In this document: positions 34,849-44,005 of the stretch, piece after piece
Layout of the letters: the number at the start of each line of letters is the position of its first letter
How positions within the stretch are numbered: position 1 is the first letter of the stretch
DNA from: an uncultured Oscillibacter sp.
GTDB lineage: Bacteria; Bacillota; Clostridia; Oscillospirales; Oscillospiraceae
NCBI GenBank assembly: GCA_910578935.1
Contig: CAJTSM010000006.1
Location: 82,961-146,960 of the forward strand
Direction: 5' to 3'
Length of the DNA: 64,000 nucleotides
Program-made: the position numbers and the translations under genes
The notes under the pieces: model-generated
Seen by the model: only the letters and a program-made list of their open reading frames with translations
Told to the model about the DNA's origin: nothing
Database searches by the model: none

Positions 34849-37758
34849 TCACTCCTGTTCGTCCAGGGCGGCGAAGAGGCTCCGCAGACGGATGCGCACC
34901 GCGCCCAGGTTGGTGATCTCGTCAATTTTCAGCTCTGTGTACAGTTTTCCACCGGCCTGCAAAATGGCCTGGGTTTCATCGGTGGTGATGGCGTCCACGC
35001 CGCAGCCGAAGCTGACCAGCTGCACCAGGTCGCAGTCCCGGTGTTCCACACAGTATTTGGCGGCGGCATAAAGCCGGGAGTGGTAGGTCCACTGGTTCAA
35101 AACCGTGGTGGGGAATTTGTCCACCAGGCCGGAGACGGAATCCTCCGTCACCACCGCCGCGCCAAAACGGGTGATAAGCGTGTCGATGCCGTGGTTGACT
35201 TCCGGGTCCACGTGGTAGGGCCGTCCGGCCAAGACGATAATCCGCCTCCCCTCGGCACGGGCCTGTTCCATGATCCGGGCCCCTTCTTTTCGGACCTGGG
35301 CCATATGGTGGGCATACCCGGCATAGGCGGCGTCGCTGGCCTCCCGGACTTCCGGTTTGGAGATGTCCGGAAAATGCCGCCGGAGGACGCCATAGATTTT
35401 CTTGGTGAAGTCTTTGGGCCGGTGGAGGCCCACGTAATCGTAAATAAATGGGATTTCTTTGATCTCCGGGCAGTTCCCGGCGATGACCTCCGGGTAATAG
35501 GCCACCACGGGGCAGTTGTAATGGTTATCCCCCAGGCCCTCGTCAATGTTATAGGTCATGCAGGGGTAGAAAATGGCGTCCAGGTCCAGATGGCTGAGAA
35601 ATTGAATATGCCCATGAGCCAGCTTCGCCGGGAAGCAGGCGGTGTCACTGGGGATGGTGGCCTGACCCTTTAAGTACAGGTCCCGGCTGCTGAAGGGACT
35701 GTGGTACACCGCGAAGCCCAGCTTGGTGAAGAAGGCGTGCCAGAAGGGAAGAAGCTCCCACATGTTGAGGCACAGCGGAATTCCGATCTTACCCCGCTTC
35801 CCGGGGACAGGCTTGCAGCTTAATATCAGCTTCCGCTTATAGGCGTACAGGTTCCGTTCGCCGGTGTCGGCCCTGCCGGTGACGGGGCGGTCGCAGCGGT
35901 TGCCGCTGATAAACGTTTCGTTCCCCGCGAAGGTGTTGACGGTGAGCTGGCAGTTGTTGCCGCAGAGGCCGCAGGTCCGGCTCTCCGTCTCCTGAGTGAA
36001 ATTCTCCAGGGCCTCCCGGTCCAGCAGGGTGCTGGTCTGCCCGGGAGCGGTTTTGCTCCGGCCATAGAGAGCCGCGCCGAAGGCCCCCATCAGCCCGGCG
36101 ATGTCCGGGCGGATGACCTCCACCCCCATCTCTTTTTCAAAAGCCCGGAGTACGGCCTCATTGTAGAACGTGCCCCCCTGGACCACCACGTTCCGGCCCA
36201 GCTCCTCGGGACTGGCGGCCCGGATTACCTTGTAGATGGCGTTTTTCACAACAGAGATGGACAGGCCCGCCGAGATGTTCTCAATGCTGGCCCCGTCCTT
36301 CTGGGCCTGCTTCACGCTGGAGTTCATAAAGACGGTGCAGCGGCTCCCCAGGTCCACAGGCCGGTCCGCGAAGAGGCCCAGTTTTGCAAAGTCCTCCACG
36401 TCGTGACCCAGGGCCTGGGCAAAGGTCTGGAGAAAACTTCCGCAGCCGGAGGAACAGGCTTCGTTGAGGAAGATGTTGCTGATGGCCCCGTCCTCAATTT
36501 TAAAGCACTTCATGTCCTGTCCGCCGATGTCAATGATAAAGTCCACATTGGGCAGGAAGTGCCGGGCGGCGGTGAAGTGGGCCACGGTTTCCACCACGCC
36601 GTAATCGCCGTGGAAGGCGTTCTTTGCCAAGTCTTCACCGTAACCGGTGGTGGTGACGGAGGCTACATGAAGGGCCGGGTGCTCCGCATAAAGCCGCTGG
36701 AGCACGCCCCGGATCAAGGGCACAGGATTACCAAGATTGGGCCGGTAGTCGGTAAACAGCAGCCGGGCCTCCTGGTCGATGACGGCCACCTTGACGGTGG
36801 TGGACCCGGAGTCGACGCCGATGTGGACCGGGGCGGCATAGTCCGGGCCAAAGGGGGCCCGGTCAACCCGGGCCCTGGCGTGGCGGGCCTGGAACGCCTC
36901 ATACTCCTCCCGGGTTTCAAACAGGGGCGGCTGGCTCCGGTAGGTTTCGGAGGCTCCCCGCTCCCGAAGGCGGTCCGCCACGTCTTTCAAATCAAAGCTC
37001 TGGTCGGCGTAAAAGGCCGCCCCCAGGGCCACGAACAGCAAACTGTTCTCCGGGCAGGTCCCGGCGACTCCCAGGGTTTTGTCAAAGCTGTCCCGAAGGC
37101 ATTTCGAAAAGGTCAGCGGTCCGCCCAAATACAGGACGTTTCCCCTGATCGGCCGCCCCTGGGCCAGGCCCGCGATGGTCTGGTTCACCACCGCCTGGTA
37201 GATGCTGGCGGCGATGTCCGTGGCTTTTGCCCCCTGGTTGATGAGGGGCTGCACGTCGCTCTTGGCGAAGACGCCGCAGCGGGAAGCGATGGTGTAGGTT
37301 TTTTCCGCCTCTAAGGCGGCCACGTCCATCTCATCGGCGGTCATTTTTAAAAGGGTCGCCATCTGGTCGATAAAGGCCCCGGTACCCCCTGCGCAGGAGC
37401 CGTTCATCCGGACTTCCATGCCGCCGGTGAGAAAGAGAATCTTGGCGTCTTCGCCCCCCAGCTCAATCACCACGTCGGTGCCCGGGACCAGCCGCCCAGC
37501 GGCCACCCTGGTGGCGAAAACCTCCTGCACAAAGGGCACGCCCACGCTCTCCGCCATGCCCATTCCGGCGGAGCCGGAGATAGCCAGCTCCGCCCTTCCG
37601 GACGGGACATACTGCCCGGCCACCCGGCGGAGCAGTTCCTCCGACTTCTCCGGAATGTGGCTGAAGTGCCGCTCGTAGGTGCTGTAAACGATGTTGTCCG
37701 CGCCGTCCAGCACCACGCATTTGATGGTGGTGGACCCCACGTCAAGACCGATCTTCAA
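34849..37758 (-). CDS. 2-hydroxyacyl-CoA dehydratase activase (tandem BadF/BcrAD ATPase domains)
   Basis: A 969-residue protein with two ASKHA ATPase domains: GLDVGSTTIKCVVLDG at residue 4 and HIGVDSGSTTVKVAVID at 312. Each is followed by a cysteine loop (NGSCAGGTGAF, about 122; NEACSSGCGSF, about 435-439) that in activases bridges a [4Fe-4S] cluster. The last third is a DUF2229-like domain beginning near TCGLCGNNCQLTVNTF. Known activases use ATP to send one electron to the dehydratase. The start codon is TTG, with GGAGGAGCGGGGC upstream. Substrate unknown. Confidence 0.88.
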   Translation of the reverse strand: MKIGLDVGSTTIKCVVLDGADNIVYSTYERHFSHIPEKSEELLRRVAGQYVPSGRAELAISGSAGMGMAESVGVPFVQEVFATRVAAGRLVPGTDVVIELGGEDAKILFLTGGMEVRMNGSCAGGTGAFIDQMATLLKMTADEMDVAALEAEKTYTIASRCGVFAKSDVQPLINQGAKATDIAASIYQAVVNQTIAGLAQGRPIRGNVLYLGGPLTFSKCLRDSFDKTLGVAGTCPENSLLFVALGAAFYADQSFDLKDVADRLRERGASETYRSQPPLFETREEYEAFQARHARARVDRAPFGPDYAAPVHIGVDSGSTTVKVAVIDQEARLLFTDYRPNLGNPVPLIRGVLQRLYAEHPALHVASVTTTGYGEDLAKNAFHGDYGVVETVAHFTAARHFLPNVDFIIDIGGQDMKCFKIEDGAISNIFLNEACSSGCGSFLQTFAQALGHDVEDFAKLGLFADRPVDLGSRCTVFMNSSVKQAQKDGASIENISAGLSISVVKNAIYKVIRAASPEELGRNVVVQGGTFYNEAVLRAFEKEMGVEVIRPDIAGLMGAFGAALYGRSKTAPGQTSTLLDREALENFTQETESRTCGLCGNNCQLTVNTFAGNETFISGNRCDRPVTGRADTGERNLYAYKRKLILSCKPVPGKRGKIGIPLCLNMWELLPFWHAFFTKLGFAVYHSPFSSRDLYLKGQATIPSDTACFPAKLAHGHIQFLSHLDLDAIFYPCMTYNIDEGLGDNHYNCPVVAYYPEVIAGNCPEIKEIPFIYDYVGLHRPKDFTKKIYGVLRRHFPDISKPEVREASDAAYAGYAHHMAQVRKEGARIMEQARAEGRRIIVLAGRPYHVDPEVNHGIDTLITRFGAAVVTEDSVSGLVDKFPTTVLNQWTYHSRLYAAAKYCVEHRDCDLVQLVSFGCGVDAITTDETQAILQAGGKLYTELKIDEITNLGAVRIRLRSLFAALDEQE

Positions 37759-37833
37759 GCCCCGCTCCTCCTTTAAGTAAACGATTACCCGCCGGTATTC
37801 CGGCAGGAATCATAAAGATATCATATCGTTGGT

Positions 37834-37862
37834 ATCATACACGCTTTCGACGGGATTTGCAA
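37834..37862 (-). promoter_or_regulatory. Promoter of activase operon
   Basis: Minus strand -35 TTGCAA (37857-37862), 17-base spacer, -10 TATGAT (37834-37839). Confidence 0.7.
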
Positions 37863-37920
37863 TCGGGAATCCCTTGAAAAACTGTAAAGAACCTGTTAAA
37901 AATGGCCGGGGCCCCCGGGC

Positions 37921-37949
37921 TTGCCTATTTCCATAGGACGTGCTATACT
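37921..37949 (+). promoter_or_regulatory. queH promoter
   Basis: -35 TTGCCT (37921-37926), 17-base spacer, -10 TATACT (37944-37949). Confidence 0.75.
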
Positions 37950-37983
37950 CATTCTATTCAACACGGAAGGAAGGCATGACCAT

Positions 37984-38550
37984 ATGAGCACCGTTCTTCT
38001 CCACTGCTGCTGCGCCCCCTGCTCCTTAAGCTGCATCGACCCCCTCCGGGCCGAACGCATCGAGCCGGTGGCCTTCTGGTATAACCCCAATATCCACCCT
38101 TGGAAGGAGTACCAGGCCCGGCGGGACTGCCTTTTGAAATACGCCTCCGCCACCGGCATGGAGGTGCGGGTACGGGAGGATTACGGTTTAAAGGAGTTCT
38201 GCCGCCAGGTGGCGGGGGACGTGGATCATCGCTGCGCCTACTGCTATGGGCGCCGGCTTGAGGGGACGGCGAAGTACGCCGCGGAGCACGGGTTTTCCGC
38301 CTTCACCACCACATTGCTGGCCAGTCTCTACCAGGACCACGAGGGCATCGTTCAGGCGGCGCAGCGGTACGCGGCACAGTACGGCGTGGAGTTTTTGTAC
38401 CGGGATTTCCGGCCGAATTTCCGGGAGGGAAACCGCCGGGCCCGGGAGCTGGGGTTCTATATGCAGAAGTACTGCGGCTGCGTCTTCTCTGAGCAGGACC
38501 GGTATCAAAAACAGATCGACCGGGACAGTACCCGGTTTGCAGAGGACTGA
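37984..38550 (+). CDS. queH: Epoxyqueuosine reductase QueH
   Basis: A 188-residue protein of the former DUF208 family that converts epoxyqueuosine to queuosine in tRNA. Cysteine motifs expected for the iron-sulfur and metal sites are all present: LLHCCCAPCS near the N-terminus, HRCAYCYGRRLEG, and YCGCVFSEQDRY near the end. ATG at 37984 follows AAGGAAGGCATGACCAT. Monocistronic with its own promoter and terminator. Confidence 0.95.
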   Translation: MSTVLLHCCCAPCSLSCIDPLRAERIEPVAFWYNPNIHPWKEYQARRDCLLKYASATGMEVRVREDYGLKEFCRQVAGDVDHRCAYCYGRRLEGTAKYAAEHGFSAFTTTLLASLYQDHEGIVQAAQRYAAQYGVEFLYRDFRPNFREGNRRARELGFYMQKYCGCVFSEQDRYQKQIDRDSTRFAED

Positions 38551-38551
38551 C

Positions 38552-38587
38552 AAAAAGAGTGGGAGCCTTACTGCTCCCACTCTTTTT
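38552..38587. terminator. Bidirectional terminator
   Basis: AAAAAGAGTGGGAGC / GCTCCCACTCTTTTT perfect stem between queH and the convergent small gene. Confidence 0.9.
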
Positions 38588-38840
38588 CGAACATTCTCTC
38601 GGCCAGCGTCCGCAAAACTTTCTTGGCGTGCCTCTCCGACTCCGTCGGCCCCAGCTTCATATAACGGCGGCGGGTGAACTCTGTGTTTGCACAAAACAGA
38701 AGGTCAAAAATCATTTGGCGGGGCTCCTCCCCGCTTTGCAGCTCCGCCTCCGCCGCCGAAGCCCAGGCGCACATGCGCTTTTCAAAGGCGCGGTAATCCT
38801 CCCTGGCCATGTTTTCCAGGCTCTCCTGACTAAAACGCAT
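38568..38840 (-). CDS. Hypothetical protein, 90 residues
   Basis: A mostly helical, charged protein (MRFSQESLENMAREDYRAFE, RMCAWASAAEAELQSGEEP, KKVLRTLAERMFEKEWEQ) with no membrane segment. GGAGGCATGAAAA precedes the ATG. The end of the gene lies within the terminator hairpin. No family recognised. Confidence 0.6.
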   Translation of the reverse strand: MRFSQESLENMAREDYRAFEKRMCAWASAAEAELQSGEEPRQMIFDLLFCANTEFTRRRYMKLGPTESERHAKKVLRTLAERMFEKEWEQ

Positions 38841-38924
38841 TTTTCATGCCTCCATTCCTCGGGTTTAGTGTACCTCACCGCGGTCCTTCAAAATACACCA
38901 GAAAGGGTACCAGAAATTTCTGTG

Positions 38925-38954
38925 TTACTTTTTTATGAACCGCTGCTGTATAAT
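38925..38954 (+). promoter_or_regulatory. Promoter of the ribbon-helix-helix gene
   Basis: -35 TTACTT (38925-38930), 18-base spacer, -10 TATAAT (38949-38954), 18 bases before the ATG. Confidence 0.65.
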
Positions 38955-38971
38955 GAGCCTGAGGTGAGGGC

Positions 38972-39139
38972 ATGAAATTCGAGTTAAGGCGACCCCCCGC
39001 TAAAGAGGAGGCAATCTACAAGACGCTGTACTTAAAACGTTCCCTCGCCGAACGTATAGAACAAATCGCCGCTGAAAACAAAACCAGCTTCAACAACGTG
39101 GTCATCTCCATGATTGAAAGCTGCCTGAAGGAAGACTAA
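38972..39139 (+). CDS. Small ribbon-helix-helix-type protein
   Basis: A 55-residue protein: MKFELRRPPAKEEAIYKTLY, LKRSLAERIEQIAAENKTSF, NNVVISMIESCLKED. The beta strand followed by two helices with the LAERIEQIA-N-T-S-N-NVV pattern is that of Arc/CopG ribbon-helix-helix DNA-binding proteins. GAGGTGAGGGC is the ribosome site, and a terminator follows at once, so it is a stand-alone gene, perhaps a small regulator. No toxin partner is adjacent. Confidence 0.75.
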   Translation: MKFELRRPPAKEEAIYKTLYLKRSLAERIEQIAAENKTSFNNVVISMIESCLKED

Positions 39140-39168
39140 GGACCGCCCTGACGGGCGGTCCTTTCTCG
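39140..39168 (+). terminator. Terminator of the small regulator gene
   Basis: GGACCGCCC / GGGCGGTCC stem with TGAC loop, followed by TTTCTCGTT. Confidence 0.85.
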
Positions 39169-39177
39169 TTCCGTTTT

Positions 39178-40536
39178 TCAGTTCCGCAGGCTGTGCAGCG
39201 GCGCGGGAATCCGTCCTCCCCGGCGGATCAATCCGGCGGAGGACTCCCGGTGGACCGGCATCACCGGGGCGCTGCCCAAAAGCCCGCCCATCTCGATGGT
39301 GCCCCCCACGTCCTTCCCCGGCGCGGGGAGAATGCGCACGGCGGTGGTTTTGTTGTTCACCATGCCGATGGCCGCTTCGTCGGCGATGATGGCGGCGATG
39401 GTTTCCGCCGGGGTGTCCCCGGGAATGGCGATCATGTCCAGCCCCACGGAGCACACGCAGGTCATGGCCTCCAGCTTGTCAATGCAGAGGGTCCCGGAGC
39501 GGGCGGCGGCAATCATGCCTTCGTCTTCGCTGACGGGGATAAAGGCCCCGGAGAGGCCTCCCACGCTGGAAGAGGCCATGACGCCGCCCTTTTTCACCGC
39601 GTCGTTCAGCATGGCAAGAGCTGCCGTGGTGCCGTGGGCGCCGCAGACCTCCAGGCCCAGCTCCTCCAGGATGCGGGCCACACTGTCCCCAATGGCGGGG
39701 GTGGGAGCCAGGCTCAGGTCCACAATGCCGAAGGGGACCCCCAGCCTCCGGCTGGCCTCCTGGGCCACCAGCTGGCCCATGCGGGTCACCCGGAAGGCGG
39801 TCTTCTTGATGGTTTCCGCCGCCACGTCCAGGGGCTGTCCCTTGACCGCCTGAAGGGCGTGATGCACCACGCCGGGGCCGGAGACGCCCACGTTGATGAC
39901 CGTCTCCGCCTCTCCCGGGCCGTGGAAGGCTCCGGCCATGAAGGGGTTGTCCTCCACGGCGTTGCAGAACACAACCAGCTTGGCGCAGCCCAGGCCGTCC
40001 CGGTCTGACGTGGCCGCGGCGGTGTCTTTGATGATCCGGCCCATGAGAGCCACCGCGTCCATGTTGATCCCCGCCCGGGTGGAGCCCACGTTGACGGAGG
40101 AACAGACCAGTTCCGTCCGGGCCAGGGCCTCCGGGATGGAGCGGATCAGGCGTTCGTCCGCTTTGGTCAGACCCTTCTGGACCAGGGCGGAATAGCCGCC
40201 GATGAAGTTTACGCCGCAGCTCTTCGCCGCCCGGTCCAGGGCCAGGGCGAAGGGCACATAGTCCTCCGTTTCGCTGGCTCCGGCCACCAGGGCCATGGGG
40301 GTGACGGAGATCCGCTTGTTGACGATGGGGATGCCGAACTCGTCCTCAATGTCCTGGCCAGTTTTCACTAATTTTTCGGCGCAGCGGCAGATTTTCTCAT
40401 AGACCTTCTCACAGGCCCGCACGGGGTCCGGGTCGCAGCAGGAGAGCAGGGAGATTCCCATGGTGATGGTGCGGATGTCCAGGTGCTGCTGGTCGATCAT
40501 CTCAATGGTGGAGAGAATTTCCTTTTGATTCAGCAT
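39178..40536 (-). CDS. PFL/DUF711 (UPF0210) family protein
   Basis: A 452-residue protein whose sequence (MLNQKEILSTIEMIDQQHLD at the start, VPFALALDRAAKSCGVNFIG, GVSGPGVVHHALQAVKG, APTPAIGDSVARILEELGLE) matches UPF0210. The family has a pyruvate formate-lyase-like fold, and its activity is unknown. It is almost always paired with a UPF0237 ACT-domain gene, as here (12 bases upstream), so the ACT protein probably regulates it. RBS AGGGAACC lies upstream of the ATG. Confidence 0.9.
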   Translation of the reverse strand: MLNQKEILSTIEMIDQQHLDIRTITMGISLLSCCDPDPVRACEKVYEKICRCAEKLVKTGQDIEDEFGIPIVNKRISVTPMALVAGASETEDYVPFALALDRAAKSCGVNFIGGYSALVQKGLTKADERLIRSIPEALARTELVCSSVNVGSTRAGINMDAVALMGRIIKDTAAATSDRDGLGCAKLVVFCNAVEDNPFMAGAFHGPGEAETVINVGVSGPGVVHHALQAVKGQPLDVAAETIKKTAFRVTRMGQLVAQEASRRLGVPFGIVDLSLAPTPAIGDSVARILEELGLEVCGAHGTTAALAMLNDAVKKGGVMASSSVGGLSGAFIPVSEDEGMIAAARSGTLCIDKLEAMTCVCSVGLDMIAIPGDTPAETIAAIIADEAAIGMVNNKTTAVRILPAPGKDVGGTIEMGGLLGSAPVMPVHRESSAGLIRRGGRIPAPLHSLRN

Positions 40537-40548
40537 AGGGTTCCCTCC

Positions 40549-40818
40549 TTAAATGCTGTGCATGGCGTTGAAGATTTCCTCCCGCTGGATGCGGATGGAA
40601 AGACCCATTTCCCCTCCCAGGTCGCTCAGGCCCTTTCCCAACTCACCGAAGCTGGCTGTGGACTTGCTGACATCCACTGCCATAACCATGGTAAAGGCCC
40701 CCTGGAGAATGGTCTGGGAGATGTCCAGAATGTTGACGTTGTAGTTTGCCAAGCGGTTGCAGACGGCGGCGATAATGCCCACCCGGTCCTGTCCCAGGAC
40801 GGTGACAATGGCGTTCAT
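40549..40818 (-). CDS. ACT domain protein (UPF0237)
   Basis: An 89-residue single ACT domain (IVTVLGQDRVGIIAAVCNRL, NYNVNILDISQTILQGAF) that should bind a small ligand such as an amino acid. GGAGGAGCACGT precedes the ATG. Forms a two-gene unit with the DUF711 gene. Confidence 0.9.
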   Translation of the reverse strand: MNAIVTVLGQDRVGIIAAVCNRLANYNVNILDISQTILQGAFTMVMAVDVSKSTASFGELGKGLSDLGGEMGLSIRIQREEIFNAMHSI

Positions 40819-40833
40819 ACGTGCTCCTCCTTT

Positions 40834-40883
40834 GTTAAAAAGACAGCCTCCGGCGAGGGGAAGCTCTTTCCCCCCGCCGGACG
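40834..40883 (-). terminator. Terminator of lysC
   Basis: Minus strand stem of CCGGCG-GGGGAA type with its CTTCCCC-CGCCGG partner, followed by a TTTTT run at 40837-40841. Confidence 0.65.
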
Positions 40884-40889
40884 CGGAAT

Positions 40890-42101
40890 TTACAGCTCGT
40901 CAAAAAATTTGTCGTGGATTGCCCGGACCGCCCGGTTTACGTCCATCTCATCCAGCAGGACGGAGACGCGGATCTCGGAGGTGTTGATCATCTGGATGTT
41001 AATTCCCGCCTCATAGAGGGCTTCAAACATCTTAGCGGCCACGCCGCAGTTGCTCATCAGGCCCACGCCCACGATGGATACCTTGCCAATCTGATCGTCA
41101 GACTCGATATGGTCAAAGCGCAGGGCCTCCTTGTGGGCATTGAGGATGGATTCCACCTCCTGCTGGTCCTTTTTGTGGATGGTGAAGGTGATGTCCTTGG
41201 TGTCCTCCCGGCCGATGGACTGGAGGATCACGTCCACATTGATGTTATGTTTGCTGAGCAGGTCGAAGACCTGGAAGGCGACGCCGGGGTTGTGCTGGAG
41301 CCCCACCAGGGCCACTCGGGCGATGCTGGTATCCTTGGCCACGCCGGCGATGTTGGTTTTTTCCACTTTCGTAACCTCCTTGATTTTCGTGCCGGGCTTC
41401 CGCTCCAGGCTCGACACCACTTCCAAATTGACCCGGAACTTTTTCGCCAGCTCCACGCTGCGGTTGTGGAGTACCTGGGCTCCCTGGCTGGCCAGCTCCA
41501 GCATTTCGTCATAGGTAATCTCTTCCAGCTTTCGGGCCGTGGGAACAATCCGGGGGTCCGTGGTGTATACGCCGTCCACGTCTGTGTAAATCTGGCAGAG
41601 GTCTGCCCGGAAGGCCGCCGCCAGCGCCACCGCGCTGGTATCGGACCCCCCCCGGCCCAGAGTGGTGATGTCGCCGTTGCGGTCCACGCCCTGGAAACCC
41701 GTCACGATCACGATCCGGTGCTGATCCAGCTCTGCCTGAATGCGCTCGGAGTCGATCCGCTTGATCCGGGCGTCGGAGTGGACGGCGGTGGACTGAATGC
41801 CCACCTGCCACGCCGCCAGGGACACGCAGGGCAGTCCCATGGCCTCCAGCGCCATAGCGCAGAGGGAGACGGAAATCTGTTCCCCGGTGGTCAGGAGCAT
41901 ATCCATCTCCCGCTTGGAGGCGTTGGGGTTGATTTCCTTCGCTTTTTCAATCAGGTCGTCGGTGGTGTCTCCCTGGGCGGACAGAACCACAATGACGTCG
42001 TTGCCCTTGACATAGGTTTCCGCAATGATCCGGGCGACGTTTCGAACGCGTTCCGCGTCCTTCACGGAGCTGCCTCCGAATTTCTGCACAATTAAACTCA
42101 T
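40890..42101 (-). CDS. lysC: Aspartate kinase
   Basis: A 403-residue monofunctional aspartokinase, the first step to lysine, threonine, methionine and dipicolinate. Start MSLIVQKFGGSSVKDAERVR (KFGGSS nucleotide motif), VTGFQGVDRNGDITTLGRGG SDTSA, then two C-terminal ACT domains (VALVGLQHNPGVAFQVFDLL; KVSIVGVGLMSNCGVAAKMF) for feedback control. Upstream are a TATAAT at 42165-42170 and an imperfect AGAACGTTCT dyad (42140-42159) in the leader. Separate from hom by 90 bases on the same strand. Confidence 0.96.
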   Translation of the reverse strand: MSLIVQKFGGSSVKDAERVRNVARIIAETYVKGNDVIVVLSAQGDTTDDLIEKAKEINPNASKREMDMLLTTGEQISVSLCAMALEAMGLPCVSLAAWQVGIQSTAVHSDARIKRIDSERIQAELDQHRIVIVTGFQGVDRNGDITTLGRGGSDTSAVALAAAFRADLCQIYTDVDGVYTTDPRIVPTARKLEEITYDEMLELASQGAQVLHNRSVELAKKFRVNLEVVSSLERKPGTKIKEVTKVEKTNIAGVAKDTSIARVALVGLQHNPGVAFQVFDLLSKHNINVDVILQSIGREDTKDITFTIHKKDQQEVESILNAHKEALRFDHIESDDQIGKVSIVGVGLMSNCGVAAKMFEALYEAGINIQMINTSEIRVSVLLDEMDVNRAVRAIHDKFFDEL

Positions 42102-42191
42102 GAGTCTATCTTCCTTTTCCGCTTGAAATCAGGTTGGAAGGGGGAGAACGTTCTTCCCCGCTCTATTATATGCGGCGGGCGGCGCGCCGGG

Positions 42192-43388
42192 TCAGCCGTC
42201 CAGGACCCGCATAAAAGCCAATACGTTGAGGGACCGGGACTGCCGCTCCGCTTCCGCCCGGCTGAGGGGCTCGGTCAAAAAGGCGGTTTCGCCGTCTTCG
42301 CTGAGAACCTCCACCTGACCAAAGGCCAGGGCCGCGTCGGTAAGGCTGCCCTCTATACGGAAGTAGTGCCTGGTTTTCAGGGAAGAGGGTTCCTCAAAAC
42401 CCGCCGGGTCCGCGGACCAGCCGATTTCCTCCCGCCGGGGGTTGGCCTGGAGGCATTCCATTACATCCGCCACGCAGGCGGAGGCGGTGGGCAGTTCCCC
42501 GGCTCCCTTGCCGTAGAACATCACTTCGCCGGTGGCATTGCCCCGGACCAGGATCGCGTTGAACACATCTTCCACGTTGGCCATGGGATTGTCTTCGGGA
42601 ATCAGATGGGGGGCGACATACGCCGTCCGCCCGCCGCCGGGAAGGCGCACCGCCCGGCCCAAGAGCTTAATCCGGTAACCCGCCCGCTGGGCGATCTTTA
42701 CGTCCCGGAGGCTCAGACGGCTGATGCCCTCCATGGGAACCCGCTCCGGGTCGATCTGGCTGCCGAAAGCCAGGTCCCCCAGGATGCAGATCTTCCGCCC
42801 GGCGTCAATGCCCTCCACGTCGGCGGTGGGGTCTGCCTCAGCGTAGCCCTTGGCCTGGGCCTCCCGGAGGGCGTCGGAGAAAAAGGCTCCGGTCCGGACC
42901 ATACGGGTGAGAATATAGTTGGTGGTCCCGTTTAAGATGCCGTAGACCTCGTCGATCCGGTTGGCCGCCATGCACTGGGTCAGGGGGTGGAGCACCGGGA
43001 TGCCCCCGCCCACGCTGGCCTCGAAAAGGTAGCTGACATTCTTCTTTTTTGCCAGAGCCAGCAGCTCACAGCCTCTCTCCGCCACCAGCTGCTTGTTGGC
43101 GGTGACCACGTGCTTCCCGGCGGCCAGAGCCCGCTTCGTGTACTCGTAGGCGGCCTCCACCCCGCCGATGGTTTCCACCACCACCCGGATAGCGTCGTCC
43201 TCCTCAATTTTCTTAAAGTCGTCGGTCATCAGCTGGCGGTAGGGCCCGTCCTTAAAGTGCCGTACCAACACGCTTTTCACCTGCAAGGGCTCCCCCAGCT
43301 TCCGCTCGACCTGCCGGGCGTTTTCCGCCACCACCTTGGCGACGCCCGTGCCCACGGTGCCCAGGCCCAGGATCGCAATCTGTATCAT
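42192..43388 (-). CDS. hom: Homoserine dehydrogenase
   Basis: A 398-residue NAD(P)H enzyme reducing aspartate semialdehyde to homoserine. Rossmann loop IAILGLGTVGTGVAKVV at the N-terminus; VVTANKQLVAERG; FEASVGGGIPVLHPL; YGILNGTTNYILTRM; EADPTADVEGIDAGRK. The C-terminal ~70 residues form an ACT-like regulatory domain. It is 18 bases after the UPF0735 regulator, likely one operon. Confidence 0.96.
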   Translation of the reverse strand: MIQIAILGLGTVGTGVAKVVAENARQVERKLGEPLQVKSVLVRHFKDGPYRQLMTDDFKKIEEDDAIRVVVETIGGVEAAYEYTKRALAAGKHVVTANKQLVAERGCELLALAKKKNVSYLFEASVGGGIPVLHPLTQCMAANRIDEVYGILNGTTNYILTRMVRTGAFFSDALREAQAKGYAEADPTADVEGIDAGRKICILGDLAFGSQIDPERVPMEGISRLSLRDVKIAQRAGYRIKLLGRAVRLPGGGRTAYVAPHLIPEDNPMANVEDVFNAILVRGNATGEVMFYGKGAGELPTASACVADVMECLQANPRREEIGWSADPAGFEEPSSLKTRHYFRIEGSLTDAALAFGQVEVLSEDGETAFLTEPLSRAEAERQSRSLNVLAFMRVLDG

Positions 43389-43406
43389 TCTTTAAACCTC
43401 TCTTTA

Positions 43407-43847
43407 TCAGCCTGCCAGAATCTCAAATTTCAGCACGCCCTCCAAGGCGGTCACATCCCCCATCAGCTGCTCCAGGGATTCTGAAAGACTGCTGGTTTCG
43501 GCGGAAATCGTCACCGCTGCGCAGCCGTTGGTGGGAATGCTCTGGTTGATGGTCAGGATATTGGCCCCGGAGGAGGCAAATACCGCCAGGACGCCGCTCA
43601 GCACCCCGGCCACATCCTTGAGCATGGCGTAAAAAGTGATGATGTGCTCCGCCTTCATGTCGTTAAAGGGCTGAACGGAGTCCTTGTACTTGTAAAAGGC
43701 GCTGCGGCTGATGCCCACCAGCCGTGTGGCCTCTCCTACGGTGTCTGCCTCGCCGGTCAGCATCATCCGCTTAGCCTCCGCCACTTTGACGAAGATTTCC
43801 GGCAGCGCGTCCGCCGCCACAATATAGTATTTGATTGCCTTTGCCAT
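43407..43847 (-). CDS. thrR: ACT domain transcription factor (UPF0735, ThrR/PheB type)
   Basis: A 146-residue protein with an N-terminal helix-turn-helix-like part (ADTVGEATRLVGISRSAFYK) and a C-terminal ACT domain (GVLSGVLAVFASSGANILTI). In Bacillus the homologue (ThrR) represses hom-thrCB. Position directly upstream of hom fits that role. Start at 43847 set by GGAGGATGCT. The palindrome at 44031-44044 overlaps the predicted promoter and may be its operator (inference). Confidence 0.85.
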   Translation of the reverse strand: MAKAIKYYIVAADALPEIFVKVAEAKRMMLTGEADTVGEATRLVGISRSAFYKYKDSVQPFNDMKAEHIITFYAMLKDVAGVLSGVLAVFASSGANILTINQSIPTNGCAAVTISAETSSLSESLEQLMGDVTALEGVLKFEILAG

Positions 43848-44005
43848 AGCATCCTCCATGCGCGCCGCTCCGCCGGCGGCTAAGTCCGCCCTCCACGGTC
43901 ATTTGTCCTTCCTGCATGGTAGCACATTTTTACTCGCTCCGCAACTGTCGGATTCGGGGAAACTTCCCGGAAAATACCCTCTCCGGGTAGGCAAAATGCC
44001 GGGGA

